Of a stretch of DNA of 64,000 nucleotides, positions 34,866 to 42,569 are shown piece by piece. The DNA is taken from the NCBI RefSeq assembly GCF_025917005.1, contig NZ_CP078091.1, forward strand, positions 1,488,001 to 1,552,000, given 5' to 3'. The notes under the pieces are model-generated. The model ran no database searches. It worked only from the letters and a program-made list of their open reading frames with translations, and was not told the origin of the DNA. The translations under genes were made by a program, and so were the position numbers. Each line of letters begins with the position of its first letter. The stretch's first letter is position 1. The stretch comes from Porphyrobacter sp. ULC335 (GTDB lineage Bacteria > Pseudomonadota > Alphaproteobacteria > Sphingomonadales > Sphingomonadaceae).

Positions 34866-35476
34866 GCCTCTGCGCCCTCAAGCCGGGCGACCAGCGCGCC
34901 GATATCGGCCACCGCGAGGTCGTGCGCGGCGATCAGCTCGCCAATGTCGTCGATCCGCGCCATCTCGCCATCGTCGCGCATGATCGAACAGATCACCGCC
35001 GCATCGCCCGCACCGGCCAACCGCGCGAGGTCAATCGAAGCCTCGCAGGCCGAGGGGCGTTCCAGCACGCCGCCCGCCCGCGCGATCAGCGGGAAGACAT
35101 GGCCGGGGGAGTGGATGTCGGCGTTGCTCGCGCCCTCGGCAATCGCCACGCGCACGGTATGCGCGCGGTCGGCGGCGGAGATGCCGGTGGAGACGCCGTG
35201 CGCCGCCTCGATCGAGCGGGCGAAGGGCCGCCCCGTCTGGCGCGCGGTGCCGGGGTTGACGAGGCTGAGGCCAAGCCGCTCGGCCCGCTCGGGCGTGACC
35301 GACAGACAGATCAGCCCGCGGCCGTGGGTGGCCATGAAGTTGATCGCTTCGGGCGTGACATGCTTTGCGGCAATCATCAGGTCGATATCGCCCCCGCGCA
35401 GCCGGTCGCCCGCGATGACGATGATCCGCCCGGCGGCAATCGCTGCCAAGGCCGCGTCAAAACCGCCGCCGGTCAC
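34862..35476 (-). CDS. RibB-like protein with altered active-site loop
   Basis: 204 residues, clearly homologous along its length to 3,4-dihydroxy-2-butanone-4-phosphate synthase (VTPEAINFMATHGRGLICLS, HGVSTGISAADRAHTVRVAI, SPGHVFPLIARAGGVLER, EASIDLARLAG). However the acidic catalytic loop, normally D-R-E-N-E-G-D, reads L-R-G-G-D-I-D here, so the glutamate that helps bind Mg is a glycine, and the Arg before the PGH motif is Ser. The histidine of PGHVFPL and the later glutamate remain. This is probably not the housekeeping riboflavin enzyme. It is coupled by ATGA overlaps to an FMN reductase upstream and sorA downstream, so a flavin-related or novel role in sulfonate breakdown is possible but unproven. 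Confidence 0.82.
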   Translation of the reverse strand: MTGGGFDAALAAIAAGRIIVIAGDRLRGGDIDLMIAAKHVTPEAINFMATHGRGLICLSVTPERAERLGLSLVNPGTARQTGRPFARSIEAAHGVSTGISAADRAHTVRVAIAEGASNADIHSPGHVFPLIARAGGVLERPSACEASIDLARLAGAGDAAVICSIMRDDGEMARIDDIGELIAAHDLAVADIGALVARLEGAEA

Positions 35477-36045
35477 GGCAGCGCCCTTCCGGCGGCGAAG
35501 CTCTTCGCGCCCAGCACCACCTGCTTGCCGACCAGTTCCAGCTGCCCGCGTGCGCGCTCGTCAAGGCATTCGCCATCGGGCGAGAACAGCCCGCGATAGG
35601 TGCGGATCGTTGCGCCCATCGGGGTCGGCCAGCCGCGCAGGGCATGGGTGATGGCGCGCATGGTCAGCAGCGTGCTCATCGACGCCTGATCGCCGAAGGC
35701 GGTGGCGATCAGGCCGACCGCGCGGCCATCGAGATAGGGGCGATCATCGCGCGCAAGGTCTTCAAGGTAATCGAGCGCGTTCTTGACCACGCCGGAGATC
35801 GTCCCGTGATAGCCAGGGGCGGCGACCAGCAGCCCATCGGCCTCGCGCACCGCGGCGACCATCTCTGCCCCTTGCGAGGGATCGTGGAGCGGGCCGAGAT
35901 AGTGGGGCAGCGCGGTCAGATATTCGCCGCCGAAGACCGTCACCTCCGCACCCTCGGCCGCGGCAACGCTGGCGGCGAGGCGCAGCGCCTGCTCCGTGGA
36001 GGAGCCGGGATTGACCGTGCCGCCAAGGGCTACGATTCGGGTCAT
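35473..36045 (-). CDS. NAD(P)H-dependent FMN reductase, SmoA-like
   Basis: 190 residues from the ATG at 36043-36045 (MTRIVALGGTVNPGSSTEQA); longer in-frame starts lie inside glpD. The flavodoxin-like fold shows the FMN phosphate loop GTVNPGSSTEQALRLA, EADGLLVAAPGYHGTISGVV followed by KNALDYLEDL, and LIATAFGDQASMSTLLTMRA. Two-component flavin monooxygenases need such a reductase to supply FMNH2. The SQ monooxygenase candidate lies at 46475 in the divergent arm of the same island, so this is the probable partner, matching SmoA of the sulfo-SMO pathway. Its start overlaps the glpD stop and its stop overlaps the RibB-like start (ATGA at both ends). Confidence 0.85.
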   Translation of the reverse strand: MTRIVALGGTVNPGSSTEQALRLAASVAAAEGAEVTVFGGEYLTALPHYLGPLHDPSQGAEMVAAVREADGLLVAAPGYHGTISGVVKNALDYLEDLARDDRPYLDGRAVGLIATAFGDQASMSTLLTMRAITHALRGWPTPMGATIRTYRGLFSPDGECLDERARGQLELVGKQVVLGAKSFAAGRALP

Positions 36046-37532
36046 GCGGGAGTTGTCCTTTCGGTGATGTAAGCGGCGAGCCGCGCGGTTTCTTGCGGCG
36101 TGAAATGCAGGCCCAACTTGGTGCGCCGCCATAGCACGTCGTCGGCGGTGCGCGCCCATTCCTGCGCGACGAGATAATCGACTTCGGCGGCGGTTAGGCC
36201 GTGGCCGAAGTCCTCGCCGAGGTCCGCGGCCGTCTTCGCCGCGCCAAGGAAGGTCGCGGCGCGGGTGCCATAAAGACGGATCAGCCGCTGGGCCTCGCGC
36301 GCGGAAAGGAAGGGGTAGCGCTGGCCGAGTTCCTGCATTTTCGCTGCCGCTTCGGTCATGCCGAAATCGCCGCCGGGAAGCGGCGCGCTGCCGGTCCAGT
36401 CGCTTGCGGCGAGCGTGGGAAGGAAGGGCGCGAGGCTCTCCACCGCCTCGGCGGCAAGGTGGCGGTAGGTGGTGATCTTGCCGCCGAACACCGACAATAG
36501 CGGCGCGGTGCCGTCCGTCCCGCCGTCCAGTTCGAAACGGTAACCTCGCGTCGCCGCCTCGGGCTTGCCGGAGCCGTCATCGACCAGCGGGCGCACGCCG
36601 GAATAGGTCCAGACGACATCGGCGGGGGTTACGGGCGTGCGGAAATACTCGCTCGCGCCTTCGCACAGGTAGGCGATTTCCTCGGCGCTGGCCTTGACCT
36701 CGTCCAGCCCCGCCTTGTGATCGACATCGGTGGTGCCGATCAGGGTGAAGTCGCTCTCGTAGGGGATCGCGAAGAAGATCCGCCCGTCGGGGAGCTGGAA
36801 GAAATAGGCGTAATCGTGGTCGAACAGCTTTGTCACCACGATGTGCGATCCGCGCACCAGCCGCATCCGCTGCGCGGTCGGCTCGCCCGCGCGGCCGAGC
36901 AGGTCGATCACGCGCGGCCCTGCGGCGTTGACCACGGCGCGCGCCTTGAATGTCTCGGCCCCGGCATGGATGTGCCACAGGTCGCCCTCGCGGGTCAGCG
37001 CGGTGACCTCGCAGCGGGTGCGCACTTCCGCGCCGCGATCCGCCGCGTCGCGGGCGTTGAGGATGACGAGCCGCGCATCATCCACCCAGCCATCCGAATA
37101 GGCGAAGGCGCGGGTGTATTGCGGCTTGAGCGGCGCGCCTGCGGGGTGGTGCAACAGGTCGACACCCTCGGCAGAAGGCAGGCGCTTGCGGCCGCCAATA
37201 TGGTCGTAGAGGAACAGCCCCAGCCGCAGCAGCCAGCGCGGGCGCAGGCCGGGGCGGTGGGGGAGGATGAAGCGCAGCGGCCAGATGATATGCGGCGCGA
37301 TGCCCCACAGCACTTCGCGTTCCGAGAGGGACTCGCGCACCAGAGCGAATTCGTAATGCTCCAGATAGCGCAGCCCGCCGTGGATCAGCTTGGTGGAATT
37401 GGACGATGTCCCCTCGGCCAGATCGCCGCGCTCCAGCAGCAGCACCTTCGCACCGCGCCCGGCGGCATCGCGCGCGATCCCGGCGCCGTTCACGCCGCCC
37501 CCGATCACCGCGAGGTCGAACACCGGCGCCAT
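36042..37532 (-). CDS. glpD: glycerol-3-phosphate dehydrogenase (FAD)
   Basis: 496 residues from the ATG at 37530-37532, which overlaps the yeiH stop as TGATG; an ATG at 37544 adds four residues. The FAD-binding dinucleotide fold is LAVIGGGVNGAGIARDAAGR, followed by the GlpD signature SSNSTKLIHGGLRYLEHYEF, then IGTTDVDHKAGLDE, YSGVRPLVDDG and GGKITTYRHLAAEAV, and a C-terminal helical domain. It oxidises glycerol-3-phosphate to dihydroxyacetone phosphate at the membrane and reduces quinone. Its place inside the sulfoquinovose operon makes sense if sulfoquinovosyl glycerol is the real substrate, since hydrolysis releases glycerol. No glycerol kinase is present in the window. Confidence 0.88.
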   Translation of the reverse strand: MAPVFDLAVIGGGVNGAGIARDAAGRGAKVLLLERGDLAEGTSSNSTKLIHGGLRYLEHYEFALVRESLSEREVLWGIAPHIIWPLRFILPHRPGLRPRWLLRLGLFLYDHIGGRKRLPSAEGVDLLHHPAGAPLKPQYTRAFAYSDGWVDDARLVILNARDAADRGAEVRTRCEVTALTREGDLWHIHAGAETFKARAVVNAAGPRVIDLLGRAGEPTAQRMRLVRGSHIVVTKLFDHDYAYFFQLPDGRIFFAIPYESDFTLIGTTDVDHKAGLDEVKASAEEIAYLCEGASEYFRTPVTPADVVWTYSGVRPLVDDGSGKPEAATRGYRFELDGGTDGTAPLLSVFGGKITTYRHLAAEAVESLAPFLPTLAASDWTGSAPLPGGDFGMTEAAAKMQELGQRYPFLSAREAQRLIRLYGTRAATFLGAAKTAADLGEDFGHGLTAAEVDYLVAQEWARTADDVLWRRTKLGLHFTPQETARLAAYITERTTPA

Positions 37533-38626
37533 CAGATCACCCATTGCGCATAGGCGAGCGCGACCACCAGCGAGGCGATGGTCGCGGCCAGCACCGGCAT
37601 CACCGCCCGCCAGCCGAGGCCGAGCAGCAGGTCAGTGCGCGTGCGCATCGCGGTGGCGGTGACGGCGAGCAGCAGCAGGGTCTTGGAAAGCGTCAGCGCA
37701 TGGCCGGCCAGATCGGCGGGCAGGGTGACGAGCGAGTTCACCCCGACCAGCGCGAGGAACAGGAGAATGAAGCCCGGCAGCACCGGCACCCGCGCGCGGC
37801 CCACGCCTGCGGGGAGCGGCTGGACGCGGGCGATCCACAAGGCGGCGAGCGTCACCAGCGGGGCGAGCATCGCCACGCGGGTGAGCTTGACCACGGTCGC
37901 CTGCGCACCCGCCGCGTCCGACACGGCAAAGCCCGCGCCGATTGCCTGCGCGACGTCATGGATCGACGCGCCGACAAGGAAGCCCGCCTGCGCATCGGTG
38001 AAGCCGAGCATCTGGGTGAGCGGCGGGTAGGTGACGAGCGCAATGGCGCTCGCTGCGGCAAGGATCACCAGCGTCAGGGTGAACAGCGACTGGTCGATCC
38101 GCTCCCTTCCGATCACCCCGTAAAGCGCCAGCGCCGCCGATGCGCCGCAGATCGCGGTCGCTCCGCCGCCGAGGATGCCGATCGCGGCGTTCTGCCCCGT
38201 CGCCCGCGCGGCAGCGAGTGCGGCGAGGAGCGCAGCGGCCATCACCAGCGCGAGGCCCGCGAAAGGGACGATCCCCATCGCCGCGACCTGCATGGCGGTC
38301 ACCTGAAAGCCGAGCAGGACGATCCCGGCGCGAAGGCCGTGGCGCGATACGGCGTCGAGCCCGTCATGCGTGCGCGGGTCGGTGGCGGCGAAATTGACGG
38401 CGAGGCCGATCAGCAGGCCCGCCAGGATCACCGGCACGCCATAGTTCTGGGAAAGCCACGCCGCCGCCGCACCGGCAATGGCGCAAATGGCGAGGCCGGG
38501 GATGAAGCGCGACAGCGGCTTGCGTTCAGCCTTGGCAGCAGCTGCGGCGGTGGTGTCGGCGAGCATGATCTCGCCGAACAGGTCGCCGGCGAAAGCCTCG
38601 AAATCGGGGCGCGCATTGCGCTTCAT
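37532..38626 (-). CDS. YeiH/UPF0324-family sulfate (or sulfite) exporter
   Basis: 364 residues with about ten transmembrane helices. The YeiH family pattern is seen in YGVPVILAGLLIGLAVNF, the glycine-rich GILGGGATAICGASAALAL, and QAGFLVGASIHDVAQAIGAG. The family is annotated as putative sulfate exporter. Here it heads an operon ending in a periplasmic sulfite dehydrogenase, so the likely job is moving sulfite made in the cytoplasm to the periplasm, the role TauE-type exporters play in other sulfonate clusters. A possible operator lies 49-69 bp upstream of the start. The transported ion is inference. Confidence 0.83.
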   Translation of the reverse strand: MKRNARPDFEAFAGDLFGEIMLADTTAAAAAKAERKPLSRFIPGLAICAIAGAAAAWLSQNYGVPVILAGLLIGLAVNFAATDPRTHDGLDAVSRHGLRAGIVLLGFQVTAMQVAAMGIVPFAGLALVMAAALLAALAAARATGQNAAIGILGGGATAICGASAALALYGVIGRERIDQSLFTLTLVILAAASAIALVTYPPLTQMLGFTDAQAGFLVGASIHDVAQAIGAGFAVSDAAGAQATVVKLTRVAMLAPLVTLAALWIARVQPLPAGVGRARVPVLPGFILLFLALVGVNSLVTLPADLAGHALTLSKTLLLLAVTATAMRTRTDLLLGLGWRAVMPVLAATIASLVVALAYAQWVI

Positions 38627-38674
38627 GCCGGTTCAGCCCTGCCCATTGCCTGCCGAAAGCCCCTGTGGCCTCGC

Positions 38675-38695
38675 TTGTGTCTCACGGTGTCACAG
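38675..38695. promoter_or_regulatory. candidate operator upstream of yeiH, matching the one before the sulfoquinovosidase
   Basis: The 21-bp site beginning TTGTGTC and ending CGGTGTCACAG matches the site at 42509-42529 at 15 of 21 positions with the same centre. Both are imperfect inverted repeats. The third base pair of the arms is C-G in one site and G-C in the other, a compensatory change that keeps the symmetry. It lies 49-69 bp before the yeiH start. A LacI-type regulator is encoded in the island. Confidence 0.5.
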
Positions 38696-38733
38696 CCCTA
38701 CCGCGCACCGCCTCCCAATGCAACCGCCGCAGG

Positions 38734-39999
38734 TCAATCGAAGGGATCGGTTTGCTCCTCCGGACGGCGGATATCGGGGAGTAGCCACTGGAACCACGCC
38801 AGCGCAACCAGATAGGACGCCGCGGCAAAGATGAACAGCGGCACAAAGCCGAACCCGGCATCAAGCACGCGCCCCGTCACCAGGCTGATCGCCACCCCGC
38901 CCATATTGCCCATGAAGGCGCCGAAGGCGGTCACCCGCCCGACCTTGGCATTGGGAACGACATCGGTGATCGTCGAGAAGATCGAGAGCGAGAAGCCCTG
39001 ATGCCCGGCCATCACCACGCCGATCATCACCGCCACCGGCCAGAAGGAGTTCAGCCCCAGCACCAGCGGCAGCGGCGTGACGATCAGCGCCGAGACCAGC
39101 ATCACCCCCTTGCGTACGCGGTTGGGGCTCCACCCGCGCTCCAGCAGCCGGGTCGAAGCCCAGCCTGCCAGCAGCGCGCCGAGGCCCGATCCGGCAAAGG
39201 CAATCGCCAGCGGCACCGCCAGCTCCAGCGTCGTCAGGCCGAATTCCTTGCGGTAATAATCGGCCAGCCAGAAATTGATGAACCACCAGGTCATGTCGGA
39301 CAGCGCCTTGGCGACGACGATCGCCCAGGTCTGGCGGTTGAGGAGGATCGGGCCGTAGGCCGCGCCGCTCGCCGTGTCGGCGGCAGAGGCGGTGACGGTG
39401 CGTTCGCGCAGCTGGGCGATGCCGCGCGCCAACCACATCCACGCGAGCAGCGAGATGAACCCGCCGATCCCGCCCGCGACCAGCGCGCCGCGCCAGCCCA
39501 CGGTGAGCGCCAGCGCCGGGACAAGGAAGGGCATCGCAATCGTCCCCGCGCCCGCCAGCATGGTCGCAAAGCCGAAGGCGAAGCTGCGCTTGTCCGGCGG
39601 GAACAGGCTGGCGACGGTCTTGATGGTGAGCGGGGTCTGCACCGCCTCTGTCACGCCAAGACCGACCCGCGCGGCCACCACCTGCCACGTTGTCAGCGCC
39701 CAGCCGTGGGCCACCGCCGCAAGGCTCCACGCCGAAGCGCCGACCTGCATCGAACGGTTCACGCCCAGCCGGTCGACCAGCCAGCCGGTGAACAGGAAGG
39801 CAAACGCGGCGGAGAATTGCGTGACAGCGGCCAGATCGCCGAAATTGCTGTCGGTCCAGCCGAAGTCCGCCATCATGTCGGGCTTGAGGATGGCGATGAT
39901 CGGGCGGTCCATCGCGTTGAACACCCCCGCGATGCACAGCACCGTGAACAGCGACCAGCGCAGGCGAGCGGTTATCGGCGAGGGAGTGTGCGCGGCCAT
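38734..39999 (-). CDS. MFS transporter, probable sulfoquinovose/sulfoquinovosyl glycerol importer
   Basis: 421 residues from the ATG at 39997-39999 (AGGAACC upstream); an in-frame ATG at 40035 adds a poor leader. Twelve membrane helices are apparent. The N-terminal NAMDRPIIAILKPDMMADFG, GWLVDRLGVNRSMQVGASAW and VGLGVTEAVQTPLTIKTVAS segments are typical of the anion:cation symporter branch of MFS (hexuronate/organic anion carriers). An organic-anion sugar carrier is what an SQ cluster needs to cross the inner membrane. It lies 93 bp downstream of the TBDR gene on the same strand, separated by a hairpin. Substrate inferred from context. Confidence 0.82.
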   Translation of the reverse strand: MAAHTPSPITARLRWSLFTVLCIAGVFNAMDRPIIAILKPDMMADFGWTDSNFGDLAAVTQFSAAFAFLFTGWLVDRLGVNRSMQVGASAWSLAAVAHGWALTTWQVVAARVGLGVTEAVQTPLTIKTVASLFPPDKRSFAFGFATMLAGAGTIAMPFLVPALALTVGWRGALVAGGIGGFISLLAWMWLARGIAQLRERTVTASAADTASGAAYGPILLNRQTWAIVVAKALSDMTWWFINFWLADYYRKEFGLTTLELAVPLAIAFAGSGLGALLAGWASTRLLERGWSPNRVRKGVMLVSALIVTPLPLVLGLNSFWPVAVMIGVVMAGHQGFSLSIFSTITDVVPNAKVGRVTAFGAFMGNMGGVAISLVTGRVLDAGFGFVPLFIFAAASYLVALAWFQWLLPDIRRPEEQTDPFD

Positions 40000-40030
40000 C
40001 AACGGGTTCCTATGGTTTGACTGCGTGGGA

Positions 40031-40066
40031 TACAAGAAGGGCCGCCGGATCGCTCCGACGGCCCGC
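40031..40066 (-). terminator. hairpin between TBDR and MFS genes (possible partial terminator)
   Basis: On the minus strand GGGCCGTCGGA and TCCGGCGGCCC form 11-bp arms with one mismatch around a four-base GCGA loop, followed by TTCTTGTA. The weak U-tract suggests a leaky terminator or an mRNA-stabilising stem that lowers MFS expression relative to the receptor. Confidence 0.5.
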
Positions 40067-40092
40067 CTGTCATGACGACCTTAAGGCCCCCA

Positions 40093-42405
40093 TCACATCC
40101 GTGCGCGCAGTGACACCCCGAAGTAGCGGTCGGCATCACGCGGGATCTGCAAACGGCGCCCGTTTTCGATGTTGAGCAGCACGTAGCTGTCATCGGTGAT
40201 GTTGCGGGCGTGGAAGGTCACGCGGTACTTGTCCTCGGGGTCCGAGAAGCCGATCGAGGCGTTCCAGATACCATAGGGATCGATCGGGCCGACATTGCCG
40301 AGGTCCGAGAACTGGCGGCTGGTGTGGCGGTAATCGGTGTTGAGATACAGCACCGCAGCGTCGCCCAGATCCCGCGTGTAGTCACCGCCGATGGTGTAGA
40401 CGAACTTCGGCGCCAGCGGCAGCTGGGTGCCGTTGATCGCGCTCGGCGCGTTGGTCAGCGGGTTGGGGTTGAACTCCTTGACGCGGGCATCGGCATAGGC
40501 CGCGCTCGCCCGCAGGTTCAGCCCGTCGATCGGGTTGACGATCAGGTCGGCTTCGAAACCTTCGCTCTTGACCGTCCCGGCGTTGGTCAGGTTCGAAACC
40601 GTCGCGCCGTTGATCAGCACGAAATTGTTGGCCTGGAAGCCCTTGTATTCGACCGAGAAGGCCGCGACGTTGAGCTGCACGCGGTTATCGAGGAACTGGG
40701 TCTTGGCCCCGATTTCGAAGCTGTCGGACAGCTCCTCGTCGATCGGGCGGGCGTTGTTCGGCGCGGTGTGGTTGAAGAACACGTTGAACGCCGGACCCTT
40801 GTAGCCGCGGGTGTAGGACCCGTAGAACATCAGGTCGTCGGTCGGCTGGAACTGCAGCACGGCGCGGCCCGAAAGGTTGCCGTTGGTGGTTTCGCCGCGG
40901 CTGGTGTTGGTGCCGTTGCCGCCGTTGGCGACAAGACCGCCAGCCGGGTTGCCGTTGGTGCCGGGGCCGGTTGCGGGCAGGCCGGTGGTGCGGTTGACCG
41001 CCGGTGCGCGGGTGTGGCTGAACGACAGATCATCCCAGGTGTAACGCAGACCGCCAGTCAGCGAGAGCTGCTCGGTGATGCGATAGGTCGCCTGGCTGAA
41101 GATCGCGTAGTTCACCGAACGCACTTCGCTGCGCGAGGTGGCGGACGGGAAGATGGTGTTGACCGTATCGCTCAGGTTGCACGGACGCGCACCGCTGGCG
41201 GCGACCGGCAGGGTCGATGACGCACAGGTCACGTTGTTGCGGGTGAAGTCCTGCGTGTTGTCCGACTGCCAGGCGAAAACGCCCGCCTGATAGAAGAACG
41301 GTTTGGTCTGATCGGATGCGATACGGATTTCGGCCGAGACCTGCTCGGTCTTGACCACGCCGGTATCGTGAAGCTCACCCACGCCGACGATCGCGCGCGG
41401 CAGGAAGTCGCCTTCGCGCAGTTCGCGGTTGAACCAGTTGCGATAGCCGAGGACGACGCTGAGCGTGTGGGTATCGGTGATCTCGAAATCGCCGGTGCCG
41501 GTCAGGCTCCACTGCTTGTCTTCGGTGCTGGTGACGAGGTTGTGGTTGATGAAGCGCTGGTTTTCACCCTGTGCCGGACCGCCGGGCAGGCCCAGTTCGG
41601 CATCCTGCGCCGCATTGCCGCGGCTGGCGCCGGTGACGTCGGCGCAGCAATCATCATCGGCCTGGTAGTAATCGGCGATCAGGCGAACGGCATTGGCGCC
41701 GTCGTCATAATCCATGATCCCGCGCACGCCGTAGCGTTCGTAACCATTGACGGTGTTGTTGCGGCCGCCGTTGATGTTGGTGATGTTGCCATCAAAGCTG
41801 CCGTAGAAGCCGGTCAGGCGGGCGCTAAGGTTTTCGGCAATCGGGCCGGAGATCGCGGCGCGCAGGCGGTATTCCTCGCCTTCGAACCAGTCGGCACTGG
41901 CTTCGGCTTCAAGGGTGTCGGTGCCGCCCTTGGAGACGATGTTGACCAGACCGGCCGAGGCGTTGCGGCCGAACAGCGTGCCCTGCGGGCCGCGCAGCAC
42001 TTCAAGCCGCTCCAGATCGACGATATCCATGAAGGCCTGACCCGAACGGGACAGAACGACGCCGTCGACAACGGTGGACACAGAAGGTTCGGCCGCGACC
42101 GAGAAGCTGATGGTGCCGACGCCGCGCATCACGATCGCGCTGTTGGCGCTGGTGGTGCCCTTGCGGAAGGTCACCGAGGGGATGACGGTGCTGATGTTTT
42201 CAAGGCTGAAGACCACCGCCTGTTCAAGCCGGTCACCCGAAACCGCAGAGATCGCGATGGGTACGTCCTGGACGTTTTCCTCGACCTTCTGGGCGGTTAC
42301 GACGATTTCTTCGACCTGCGCCATGGCCGGCGCGGTGTAGAGCAGCGCCAGCGAACTGGCGGAAAGGGCAAGCGACTTAAGCGCAAAACGGGTGGTGGCA
42401 GACAT
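40093..42405 (-). CDS. TonB-dependent receptor, probable sulfoquinovoside outer-membrane importer
   Basis: 770 residues. Signal peptide ends near APAMAQ, followed by the TonB box VEEIVVTAQKVEENVQDVP, plug motifs (LERLEVLRGPQGTLFGRNAS) and a barrel. The protein ends in LRARM rather than the usual terminal phenylalanine. It is divergent from the sulfoquinovosidase gene and upstream of the MFS carrier, and the intergenic region carries a candidate operator. TBDRs handle substrates too large or scarce for porins; sulfoquinovosyl glycerol or lipid fragments are plausible. The receptor class is certain; the substrate is inferred from position. Confidence 0.88.
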   Translation of the reverse strand: MSATTRFALKSLALSASSLALLYTAPAMAQVEEIVVTAQKVEENVQDVPIAISAVSGDRLEQAVVFSLENISTVIPSVTFRKGTTSANSAIVMRGVGTISFSVAAEPSVSTVVDGVVLSRSGQAFMDIVDLERLEVLRGPQGTLFGRNASAGLVNIVSKGGTDTLEAEASADWFEGEEYRLRAAISGPIAENLSARLTGFYGSFDGNITNINGGRNNTVNGYERYGVRGIMDYDDGANAVRLIADYYQADDDCCADVTGASRGNAAQDAELGLPGGPAQGENQRFINHNLVTSTEDKQWSLTGTGDFEITDTHTLSVVLGYRNWFNRELREGDFLPRAIVGVGELHDTGVVKTEQVSAEIRIASDQTKPFFYQAGVFAWQSDNTQDFTRNNVTCASSTLPVAASGARPCNLSDTVNTIFPSATSRSEVRSVNYAIFSQATYRITEQLSLTGGLRYTWDDLSFSHTRAPAVNRTTGLPATGPGTNGNPAGGLVANGGNGTNTSRGETTNGNLSGRAVLQFQPTDDLMFYGSYTRGYKGPAFNVFFNHTAPNNARPIDEELSDSFEIGAKTQFLDNRVQLNVAAFSVEYKGFQANNFVLINGATVSNLTNAGTVKSEGFEADLIVNPIDGLNLRASAAYADARVKEFNPNPLTNAPSAINGTQLPLAPKFVYTIGGDYTRDLGDAAVLYLNTDYRHTSRQFSDLGNVGPIDPYGIWNASIGFSDPEDKYRVTFHARNITDDSYVLLNIENGRRLQIPRDADRYFGVSLRARM

Positions 42406-42440
42406 GGTATTTCTCTCCCCTGCGTCGTGATCAACTCTTT

Positions 42441-42466
42441 CGGGCGATATCTCAGATCATCGCCCG
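42441..42466. promoter_or_regulatory. 26-bp inverted repeat in the TBDR leader
   Basis: CGGGCGAT and ATCGCCCG form perfect 8-bp arms around a 10-bp spacer, 36-61 bp upstream of the TBDR start. It may be an operator or an mRNA stem in the 5' leader. Its sequence is unlike the pair of operators at 38675 and 42509. Confidence 0.35.
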
Positions 42467-42508
42467 TGCGGTCGATCTTTGGACCATCGGGTTGCGCTTT
42501 CTGTCTCA

Positions 42509-42529
42509 TTCTGTCAAGCGGTGTCAGAA
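42509..42529. promoter_or_regulatory. candidate operator between TBDR and sulfoquinovosidase genes
   Basis: TTCTG and CAGAA form the outer arms of a 21-bp imperfect inverted repeat whose inner half reads CGGTGTCA. It lies 41-61 bp before the sulfoquinovosidase start and about 104 bp before the TBDR start. A matching site precedes yeiH (38675-38695). The LacI-type protein encoded in the plus-strand operon is the obvious binder. Confidence 0.55.
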
Positions 42530-42569
42530 CGGGCCAAGGGACAGCCCGGCGGAGAGATGACAGGCGGGA

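Noticed and set aside
34862..35476. Naming this gene ribB
   Set aside because: The catalytic acidic loop is altered and the Mg-binding glutamate is missing, so the housekeeping name would mislead.
38734..40020. Plus-strand open frames over the MFS gene
   Set aside because: Shadows; the minus-strand frame has twelve hydrophobic helices and family motifs.
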